Shown in pieces: positions 1 through 5,548 of a DNA stretch of 9,212 bases. Source of the DNA: Halovenus sp. (GTDB taxonomy: Archaea > Halobacteriota > Halobacteria > Halobacteriales > Haloarculaceae). The notes under the pieces were generated by a model, which saw only the letters and a program-made list of their open reading frames with translations, was not told where the DNA came from and searched no databases. The stretch lies in assembly GCA_028274925.1 (NCBI GenBank), contig JAQCNR010000277.1, positions 1 to 9,212 of the forward strand, read 5' to 3'. How positions within the stretch are numbered: position 1 is the first letter of the stretch; every line of letters begins with the position of its first letter. Made by a program: the position numbers and the translations under genes.

Positions 1-36
1 GAGTCAGGAATCTCGACCATACAATATTTTCTGATT

Positions 37-47
37 CGTACGGTACG
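37..47. repeat. Short inverted repeat CGTAC-G-GTACG
   Basis: Two perfect 5-nt arms flank a single G, in the AT-rich non-coding stretch before the frameshifted gene. It lies upstream of the possible TATA box and could be a small operator half-site pair, but arms this short also arise by chance. Confidence 0.25.
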
Positions 48-73
48 TTCATTAAGTTTTGCAGGATTCGCCG

Positions 74-79
74 TTATAG
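74..79 (+). promoter_or_regulatory. Possible TATA box (TTATAG) for the frameshifted gene
   Basis: TTATAG is centred about 30 nt before GTG 107, roughly the distance expected for a leaderless haloarchaeal transcript. The surrounding 106 bases are AT-richer than the coding DNA. The spacing fits less well than for the other genes here, so the support is weak. Confidence 0.35.
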
Positions 80-106
80 TCGTCCTACCACACCCCGAAC
101 GCGTTC

Positions 107-708
107 GTGACAACCGCTGACGTGATGGAGTCCCTTTGCCAACGTATGAGAGGGATTCGCTCACTGCTCGGCGGCGACGACGCGGAGTTCACCGACCCGA
201 CGGCCTTCGACCCGGAGTATCTTCCCGAACCCGGTACTTCCTGCGTGACCACGACGTGCTCACCGGCCAGCGACACGGTACGTTTCACCAGCTCACAGCC
301 GAACTCTTCGAGGAACGCGGCGTCTACGATATGACCTTCGGCTACAATCTCGCCAAGTTGAACCGCGACACCCGCCATCCCAACGCCGGGTACCGGTACG
401 CTGTCGACGCAGAGGAGTCGACTGTACTCCGGGCGGAATTCTCGCCGACGACGGAACTTTGTCCACAGACCGATACGCTCACTAAGGGGTCGTTTCGAGC
501 GTGGAACGGCAACCCAGAGCGTCACGAGTTCGACATCGTTCGCGTTCGCGTCGCCGAGAGCCACCAGCAAAGCGAGGCCGTCAACGAGGCGCTCGCCGAG
601 ATGGAAGCGCAGCATCCTGAGACTGGCGAAATTGACGCTGCCGGGTCTGACGCAGCGATTCCGGAACCAACGACCGACGGAGACGCTGACCCGGACGCGC
701 CGTTCTGA
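107..708 (+). pseudogene. Frameshifted conserved protein with a MIP18/CIA2 (DUF59)-like C-terminal region
   Basis: Two overlapping frames make one protein. The frame from GTG 107 gives a coding-like N-terminus (MRGIRSLLGGDDAEF, then FDPEYLPEP). The sequence then continues sensibly only in the frame that reads YFLRDHDVL and ends at TGA 706-708. Adding one C to the CCC at 230-232 would restore LPEPRYFLRDHDVL and a protein of about 200 residues. No slippery heptamer is present, so programmed frameshifting is unlikely; the choice is real mutation or sequencing error. In the repaired numbering, AEFSPTTELC (Cys119), followed by SHQQSEAVNEAL, recalls the C-terminus of eukaryotic CIA2/FAM96 and MIP18 proteins, which help deliver Fe-S clusters (PT..xC with a reactive Cys, then H.xSE..VN..L). 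That family link is from memory and tentative. Starts at ATG 125 or ATG 146 are also possible. The neighbours give no hint of function. Confidence 0.7.
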
Positions 709-716
709 CCTGCAGG

Positions 717-722
717 TTTATG
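717..722 (+). promoter_or_regulatory. TATA box (TTTATG) for the amidase gene
   Basis: TTTATG is centred 27.5 nt before the amidase ATG and begins 9 nt after the stop codon of the preceding gene. No Shine-Dalgarno sequence lies before the ATG. The spacing predicts that transcription begins at or next to the start codon (leaderless mRNA), so the amidase is probably transcribed on its own. Confidence 0.6.
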
Positions 723-746
723 TGCTGACCCGCGGTCGGTTCTGGT

Positions 747-2198
747 ATGCACGAGCCAATTGGTGCGACTGCGACCGAACTCGCCACGGCAATCCGGAGC
801 GGCGAGACGACAGCCGAAGCCGTGCTCGACGCTCATCTGGACCGCATCGCCGAGCACGAGGAACTCAACGCGTTCGTCACTGTCATCGAGGAGTCGGCTC
901 GCGAACAAGCCCGCCGGGCCGACGAGGCCGTCGACGCCGGCGAGGACCTGGGGCCACTGCAGGGTGTCCCCGTCGCAATCAAAGACCTCACCCAGCGCAA
1001 GGCCGGCGTCCGGCACACACTCGGGCTGGCGCCGCTGTCGGAACACGTCGCCAGCACCGATTCGGTGACCGTCGAGCGCTTGGAGGCTGCCGGTGCGGTA
1101 ATTATCGGCACGACGAACACGCCCGCGCTCGGACATACGATCAAGACGGACAACAGGCTGCAAGGGGCGACGCCGACACCGTTCGACCTGACGCGTTCGG
1201 CAGGAGGCTCCTCCGGGGGGTCCGCGGCAGCGCTGGCTGGCGGGCTGACGACCATCGCGACTGGCTCGGACATTGGCGGGTCGCTTCGCGTGCCCGCCTC
1301 GTGCTGTCACGTCACGAGTCTCAAACCCACGTTCGGACAGGTTCCGGCCGACGACGGCGGCCTCGACCGGTTCAGCCACCACACGCCGTACATGGTGCTC
1401 GGCTCGCTCGCCCGCACCGTCGAAGACGTGGCGCTGGGGTACGATATCCTCGCCGGCCCCGACGACCGCGACCCCTTTTCGGTGCCGGCGCCCGAGCCAA
1501 CCCGCGACCAGATTGACCGCCCAGCCGAGACGGTTTCGGCTGCCTACAGCCCGACCCTTGGTCTCCAGCCGGTCGACCCCGAGGTCCGCGAACTCGTTGG
1601 TGCGGCCGTCGACGACCTCGCGAGTGCTGGCGTGACTGTCGACGAACGCGACCCAGACCTGCCCGACTACGCCACGCTGAGCGAGGCGTATATGTCTCAG
1701 GTCGGTGTCTTCTTCGCAGGGATGGCTCGGGGTATCGAGGCGCAGTTGGGAATCGACTTCGCCACCGCCGACGTCGTCGACACGGTCCCGTCGACGATTG
1801 CCCTCGGTGAGAACGCCGACGCCGTCGAGAACCAGCTACAGAATCAGGTTCGGACTGCCGCCTACGACGCCATCGAGGCGGTTCTCGACGACAACGATGT
1901 GCTCGTAACGCCGACGCTGACTGTCCCGCCGTACAGCAAAGACCTCGCGGATGGCTACCCGACAGAAATCGACGGAGAAGATGTGATGGGCGTACCCACA
2001 GACCAGATGCTCACGTGGGTCTTCAACCTGACCGGACACCCTGTCGCGAACGCTCCTGCTGGGCTGACTGACGACGGACTCCCGGTCGGACTCCAGATTG
2101 TCGGGAGTCGCTACGGGGAAGCCGACGTGCTCTCGGTCGCAAAGACGCTCGAAGAAGTGCGGCCGTGGGCTGACGAGTACCCGTTCCACAACGACTAG
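747..2198 (+). CDS. Amidase-signature family hydrolase
   Basis: This 483-residue protein hydrolyses an amide bond by the Ser-cisSer-Lys mechanism; the substrate cannot be told from sequence. The triad is complete: Lys79 in GVPVAIKDL, cis-Ser155 in SAGGSSGGSAAAL, and nucleophile Ser179 in TGSDIGGSLRVPA, with the usual 24-residue spacing between the two serines. The C-terminal family block is also present (FNLTGHPVANAPAGL near 426, GLPVGLQIVG at 444-453). No signal peptide or membrane segment is visible, so it should be cytosolic. The position after PASC that is normally Gly (CG) is His188 here. It resembles GatA of the Asp/Glu-tRNA amidotransferase in fold, but no gatB or gatC is nearby, so a stand-alone amidase is the better call. 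The start is fixed by the TATA spacing. The gene converges on the thioesterase and shares stop-codon bases with it. Confidence 0.92.
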   Translation: MHEPIGATATELATAIRSGETTAEAVLDAHLDRIAEHEELNAFVTVIEESAREQARRADEAVDAGEDLGPLQGVPVAIKDLTQRKAGVRHTLGLAPLSEHVASTDSVTVERLEAAGAVIIGTTNTPALGHTIKTDNRLQGATPTPFDLTRSAGGSSGGSAAALAGGLTTIATGSDIGGSLRVPASCCHVTSLKPTFGQVPADDGGLDRFSHHTPYMVLGSLARTVEDVALGYDILAGPDDRDPFSVPAPEPTRDQIDRPAETVSAAYSPTLGLQPVDPEVRELVGAAVDDLASAGVTVDERDPDLPDYATLSEAYMSQVGVFFAGMARGIEAQLGIDFATADVVDTVPSTIALGENADAVENQLQNQVRTAAYDAIEAVLDDNDVLVTPTLTVPPYSKDLADGYPTEIDGEDVMGVPTDQMLTWVFNLTGHPVANAPAGLTDDGLPVGLQIVGSRYGEADVLSVAKTLEEVRPWADEYPFHND

Positions 2199-2617
2199 AC
2201 CGGATCCGGCGGTTCCTCCTGAAACTCGATTACGGCCTCGCGGAAGGCGTCGGGGACGCGGGTCGAAGACCCGGAGTCATCGACAGCGACGTGCGTGACT
2301 GTCCCTTCTGCGAGCACCTCGTCGTCGGCTTTGCGTCGACACTGGTACTCGAAGGTGAGACTGGAGTCGCGAATCGACGCGATTCGGAGTGAGTTGACCA
2401 GTCGGTCCCGGAACTCCGCCGAGCCACGATAATCCAGTTCGACGTTGACGACGTGGACGTCCCAGCCCCGGTCTGCGAAGGTTGCGTACTCGTAGCCGAT
2501 GGCGTCGAGATACTCGGTGAAGGCTTCGTCCTGATATGTAACGTAGTTGCCATAGAAGACGATGCCCTGCGCGTCTGTCTCCTCGAAGCGAACGTCGTTT
2601 TCGAAGACGTCGTGCAT
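2195..2617 (-). CDS. Hotdog-fold acyl-CoA thioesterase (4HBT/YbgC-type)
   Basis: A 140-residue single-domain protein, the usual length for this family, predicted to hydrolyse an acyl-CoA thioester to free acid and CoA in the cytosol. The N-terminal block VRFEETDAQGIVFYGNYVTY carries the conserved Asp15 that acts in catalysis in 4-hydroxybenzoyl-CoA thioesterase relatives, followed by the hotdog-helix region (DEAFTEYLDAIGY). A later strand block (VNVELDYRGSAEFRDRL) also fits the fold. Chain-length or aromatic preference cannot be read from the sequence. It is transcribed divergently from the acyl-CoA ligase across a short intergenic region, which suggests linked acyl-CoA metabolism. Its TAG stop overlaps the amidase TAG within CTAG at 2195-2198. 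Confidence 0.9.
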   Translation of the reverse strand: MHDVFENDVRFEETDAQGIVFYGNYVTYQDEAFTEYLDAIGYEYATFADRGWDVHVVNVELDYRGSAEFRDRLVNSLRIASIRDSSLTFEYQCRRKADDEVLAEGTVTHVAVDDSGSSTRVPDAFREAVIEFQEEPPDPV

Positions 2618-2641
2618 ACCTGCGACAGTCGCTCGCCCGGC

Positions 2642-2647
2642 GTATAA
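2642..2647 (-). promoter_or_regulatory. TATA box (TTATAC) for the thioesterase gene
   Basis: On the minus strand TTATAC is centred 27.5 nt upstream of the thioesterase ATG, matching a leaderless haloarchaeal promoter. No ribosome binding site is seen before the ATG. Confidence 0.55.
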
Positions 2648-2685
2648 CCGCTCCGCTCGCGAGGGACTCTCAGCATAAACTCTCC

Positions 2686-2691
2686 TTTATA
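2686..2691. promoter_or_regulatory. Additional TATA-like box (TTTATA / TATAAA) in the divergent promoter region
   Basis: TTTATA reads as TATAAA on the other strand and lies between the divergent thioesterase and ligase genes. It could drive the ligase with a leader of about 36 nt, or the thioesterase with a leader of about 43 nt. It is the best TATA match in the region, but its distance fits neither gene as a leaderless promoter. Confidence 0.35.
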
Positions 2692-2721
2692 CACAACAGC
2701 TCGTTTAGGATTTCAGAAAAC

Positions 2722-2729
2722 ACTATTTG
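2722..2729 (+). promoter_or_regulatory. Possible TATA element (ACTATTTG) for the acyl-CoA ligase gene
   Basis: An AT-rich element about 26 nt before GTG 2752, preceded by an A-rich stretch (CAGAAAACA). The position suits a leaderless transcript and supports the GTG start. The match to the TTTAT-type boxes of the other genes is weaker. Confidence 0.4.
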
Positions 2730-2751
2730 TGCGTGCGTCCACCAATAAAGT

Positions 2752-4416
2752 GTGACTGGACATCAACAGACACTGACACCGTTTTTGTGGCGCGCTAAAA
2801 ATGTATTCCCGGACAAAGAGATTGTTGCTCGTACCCACGAGGGGATGAAACGGTATACCTACGACGAGTACGGTGACCGTGTCAGCCAGCTAGCCAACGC
2901 GCTCGACAATGCTGGTGTCGAGGAGGGTGACCGAGTGGGGACGGTCTGTTGGAACACGGACCGGCACTTCGAGACGTACTTCTCGGTGCCGAACATCGGT
3001 GCACAACTCCATACGATTAACCCGCTGCTACCTGACGGACACATTCAGCATATCGTCGACGACGCCCAGAACAAGGTCATCTTTGTCGACCCGTCGCTGG
3101 CGGAGAAACTCGATTCGGCTTACGAGGAAGAGTCGTTCTCGAGTGTCGAGCAGTTCGTCGTGATGGGCTCTGAGGTACCGGACCTCTCCGTCGAACCCGT
3201 AACCGACTACGAGTCGTTCATCAGCGACGAATCCACGGAGTACGACTTCCCGGAACTCTCCGAAGACCAGCCTGCAGGGATGTGTTACACCTCCGGCACG
3301 ACGGGGATGCCAAAAGGTGTCGAGTACACCCAGCAGATGATGCACGCCCACACGATGGCGACGATGGTGCCGCAGGCGCTGGGCATCGACGACTCTGACG
3401 TTCTGATGCCGGTCGTTCCGATGTTCCACGTCAACGCCTGGGGGATGCCGTTCTCGGCGACTGCCGCCGGAGCCAAACAGGTCTTCCCGGGGCCGTCGCC
3501 CGAACCCGCGGATATCGCCCGACTCATCGAGGAAGAGGGGGTCACACTCACCGCCGGCGTCCCGACTGTCTGGCTCGGCCTGCTCGAGTACATGGAGGAC
3601 AACGAAGTCGACCTGTCCTCACTCGAACGAGTCATCATCGGCGGCTCTGCCGCCCCGAAAGCCCTTATCGAGCAGTTCGACGAACTCGGCGTCGAAGTCG
3701 TTCACGCGTGGGGGATGACCGAGATGTCCCCAATCGGCAGCGTTGCGAATCTCAAATCCGACCTCGAAGACGCGCCGAAAGAACAGCAGTTCAACGTGAA
3801 AGCCAAACAGGGACTCATCGCCCCCGGACTCGAATTCAAGGTCGTCGACGACGACGGCAACGAAATCGAGTGGAACGGCGAGGACTTCGGTGAACTCTAC
3901 GTCCGCGGGCCGTGGGTCACCCAGTCCTACTTCGAGCGCCCCGACGCCAACGAGGAGGACTTCGAGGGCTCGTGGCTCAAGACCGGCGACATCGTCACTG
4001 TCGACACCGACGGCTATCTCGAAATTGTCGACCGAGCAGGCGACGTGATCAAATCTGGCGGCGAGTGGATCTCCAGTCAGGAACTGGAAAACGCCATCAT
4101 GGCCCACGACGACGTCAGCGAGGCGGCGGTCATCGGCGTTCCCCACGAACGCTGGTCCGAGCGCCCAGTCGCGATGGTTGTCACGCCCGAACACGTCGAC
4201 AACGACGCCCTGACCGAGGAACTCAAAGAGATGCTGCTCGAGGAGTACCCCAAGTGGTGGCTCCCGGACGGCTTCAAGTTCATCGACGAGATTCCGAAAA
4301 CCGCGACCGGCAAGTTCTCCAAGAAAGACCTCCGCGAGATGTACGCAGGCGAAGAAGACGAACTGCTGCAGGAGGAAGTCTCCGAGGACGAAGCGCCGGA
4401 AGAAGCCGACGACTGA
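2752..4416 (+). CDS. Fatty acyl-CoA ligase (AMP-forming acyl-CoA synthetase, ANL superfamily)
   Basis: This 554-residue enzyme activates a carboxylic acid with ATP to the acyl-adenylate and then makes acyl-CoA. All core motifs are present in order: phosphate loop YTSGTTGMPKGV (179-190), HAWGMTEMSP (318-327), GELYVRGPWV (380-389), LKTGD (409-413), hinge and CoA-binding region IVDRAGDVIKSGGEWIS (425-441), and the C-terminal catalytic Lys521 in PKTATGKFSKKDLRE. The overall pattern (FLWRAKNVFPDKEIV near the N-terminus, MCYTSGTTGMPKGVEYT) is that of medium/long-chain AlkK-like ligases, not acetyl-CoA synthetase. Chain length is not certain. The start is GTG; the first in-frame ATG is 31 codons later, inside conserved sequence. 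The last 22 residues form an acidic tail (13 Asp/Glu), typical of haloadapted proteins. It is divergent from the thioesterase and ends at a T-run. Confidence 0.93.
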   Translation: MTGHQQTLTPFLWRAKNVFPDKEIVARTHEGMKRYTYDEYGDRVSQLANALDNAGVEEGDRVGTVCWNTDRHFETYFSVPNIGAQLHTINPLLPDGHIQHIVDDAQNKVIFVDPSLAEKLDSAYEEESFSSVEQFVVMGSEVPDLSVEPVTDYESFISDESTEYDFPELSEDQPAGMCYTSGTTGMPKGVEYTQQMMHAHTMATMVPQALGIDDSDVLMPVVPMFHVNAWGMPFSATAAGAKQVFPGPSPEPADIARLIEEEGVTLTAGVPTVWLGLLEYMEDNEVDLSSLERVIIGGSAAPKALIEQFDELGVEVVHAWGMTEMSPIGSVANLKSDLEDAPKEQQFNVKAKQGLIAPGLEFKVVDDDGNEIEWNGEDFGELYVRGPWVTQSYFERPDANEEDFEGSWLKTGDIVTVDTDGYLEIVDRAGDVIKSGGEWISSQELENAIMAHDDVSEAAVIGVPHERWSERPVAMVVTPEHVDNDALTEELKEMLLEEYPKWWLPDGFKFIDEIPKTATGKFSKKDLREMYAGEEDELLQEEVSEDEAPEEADD

Positions 4417-4423
4417 ACGCACC

Positions 4424-4430
4424 TTTTTTT
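4424..4430 (+). terminator. T7 intrinsic terminator after the acyl-CoA ligase
   Basis: Seven consecutive T residues begin 8 nt after the ligase stop codon. A plain T-tract without a required hairpin is the usual archaeal termination signal. It lies in the 32-nt gap between convergent genes. No equivalent T-run is seen for the opposing gene. Confidence 0.6.
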
Positions 4431-4448
4431 ACGGCGTCGTCGTTGTGC

Positions 4449-5465
4449 TCACGTGTCAAGTCGCTCGCGTACTCTCTCAAAGAACTCAGCCTCGCGCGTC
4501 GCGATGGCGTCAGTTTGCGAACTCGCCTCCCACAGCAACGATTGCAGGTCGGCCGGACTCTCTGTTTCGCTCGCCTCCCGGAGCACGCCGGCGAGTTCTG
4601 TCCAGTCGTCGGCAATGTCGCGCATCGCTGCTGGGATGGCGCTATCCAGTCCAATCGGCTCGGCGGCCGTCCCCAGAAAGTCGGCGAACAGTCGCCGAAA
4701 CGCCCCACCGCCGGTGCCGCGGCGCTCGATATTCTGGTAGGCAAATCGTATCGTCCACGATGGGTCCGGGAGGTCGTCGAACTCCGGAAGTTCTTGAGCG
4801 AAGGCTTCGATTTCACCGATTCCCTGCCCGCTGAAGGCTGTCGACTCGCGGTGACTCTCGGCCGGGTCGAGCATGTAGGTTGCTGTCTCTCTGAGTGCGT
4901 CTCTCGCTGCCGTCTCGAACTCGACTGTCACTGTCGGGTCTTCAGTTGTGAGATAGCGACATTGCAAGGGAACGACGTGGCTGGAGGTCAGTGCTTGTTC
5001 GAGGCGGTCCACTGGCAGTCGCTGAATCTCGGCGAACTCGCTGTCGGCGAGGTGGACGTGCCCATTCTGCTCGTCGTCGTACCCCACGACCAGCAGCGAA
5101 TGCGGCGCGAAGTGGGTGTCGGTACCGTAATAATCGAGATAGAACAGGTCGGTGAAGATCATCACTGGCTCGCCGTCGTCGATTCGGGACCTGATCGACG
5201 CCCACGCCTCCTCGAACGACTCGCCTTCGTGGATTGTGTGTTCGATGCCGCAGTTCTCGAAAAAGGCGCGTTCGAGCCAGCCCGTCCGGCCGAAAATCGC
5301 GCGGTGTGGCGAGTCCGGCAGTTCGAGATACGAAAAGCCAAGCCCTTCCCCGAGTCCGAAACAGGTCGGCTCGTCGAACCCCCAGCCGTAGTATGTCGAC
5401 AGACCGCGTAGCGAGGTCGACCCACAGTGGGCACCAACCTCGTGCTCGAAATCGAGTCGTCCCAT
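4449..5465 (-). CDS. BtrH-like protein (BtrH_N domain plus DUF4872-like C-terminal domain)
   Basis: This 338-residue protein has two parts. The N-terminal half carries the BtrH_N pattern: GAHCGSTSLRGL with candidate nucleophile Cys14, then CFGLGEGLGFSYLEL (35-49), PHSLLVVGYDDE with candidate His122, and HLADSEF with candidate Asp141. This order of Cys, His, Asp resembles papain/C39-like peptidase folds. The C-terminal part has IERRGTGGGAFRRLFADFL (246-264), as in DUF4872. The characterised relative, BtrH of butirosin biosynthesis, transfers an acyl group from an acyl carrier protein to an aminoglycoside amine. Here no aminoglycoside or carrier-protein genes are visible, so the donor (perhaps acyl-CoA) and acceptor are unknown. 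No signal peptide or TM segment is evident, so it is probably cytosolic. The family call is from remembered motifs and fairly firm; the reaction is inference. It converges on the ligase and diverges from the kinase. Confidence 0.8.
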   Translation of the reverse strand: MGRLDFEHEVGAHCGSTSLRGLSTYYGWGFDEPTCFGLGEGLGFSYLELPDSPHRAIFGRTGWLERAFFENCGIEHTIHEGESFEEAWASIRSRIDDGEPVMIFTDLFYLDYYGTDTHFAPHSLLVVGYDDEQNGHVHLADSEFAEIQRLPVDRLEQALTSSHVVPLQCRYLTTEDPTVTVEFETAARDALRETATYMLDPAESHRESTAFSGQGIGEIEAFAQELPEFDDLPDPSWTIRFAYQNIERRGTGGGAFRRLFADFLGTAAEPIGLDSAIPAAMRDIADDWTELAGVLREASETESPADLQSLLWEASSQTDAIATREAEFFERVRERLDT

Positions 5466-5489
5466 ACTCTGGTTGGTGGTTGCGAGCCA

Positions 5490-5495
5490 CTTAGC
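5490..5495 (-). promoter_or_regulatory. Weak TATA-like element (GCTAAG) for the BtrH-like gene
   Basis: On the minus strand GCTAAG is centred 27.5 nt before the ATG, the spacing of the other leaderless genes here, but its sequence is a poor TATA match. No Shine-Dalgarno sequence is present. The promoter may be weak or need an activator. Confidence 0.3.
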
Positions 5496-5521
5496 TCTCC
5501 GGCCTCGGAGGCGTGCGGGTT

Positions 5522-5528
5522 TTTTATG
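5522..5528 (+). promoter_or_regulatory. TATA box (TTTTATG) for the histidine kinase gene
   Basis: This box lies in a six-T run. The gene starts with two consecutive ATG codons (5549 and 5552). The box is about 26-27 nt before the second ATG but only about 23-24 nt before the first, so a leaderless transcript would favour starting at 5552. Confidence 0.55.
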
Positions 5529-5548
5529 TGCTCTGGCGCAAGCAGTGA

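Noticed and set aside
1..20. Possible start of a divergent minus-strand gene (ATG at 20-18, reading MVEIPD to the edge)
   Set aside because: Only six codons are visible and no well-spaced TATA box is found, so it cannot be supported.
224..240. Programmed -1 frameshift site
   Set aside because: The sequence (CCCGAACCCGG) has no X-XXY-YYZ heptamer in the reading frame and the tRNAs could not re-pair after slipping.
522..1382. Minus-strand open frame of 286 codons opposite the frameshifted gene and amidase
   Set aside because: Arg/Gly-rich, no motif, and the opposite strand has an intact amidase active site.
747..2198. Assignment of the amidase as GatA
   Set aside because: Fold and triad match, but no gatB or gatC partners are nearby and the sequence around the active site differs from GatA as I recall it.
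3619..4422. Minus-strand open frame antisense to the acyl-CoA ligase
   Set aside because: No recognisable domain; it is the mirror of the ligase reading frame, common in high-GC genomes.
3912..5411. Very long plus-strand open frame (499 codons) spanning the ligase end and the antisense of the BtrH-like gene
   Set aside because: It is Arg-rich low-complexity translation typical of out-of-frame high-GC DNA, and it overlaps two genes with clear motifs.
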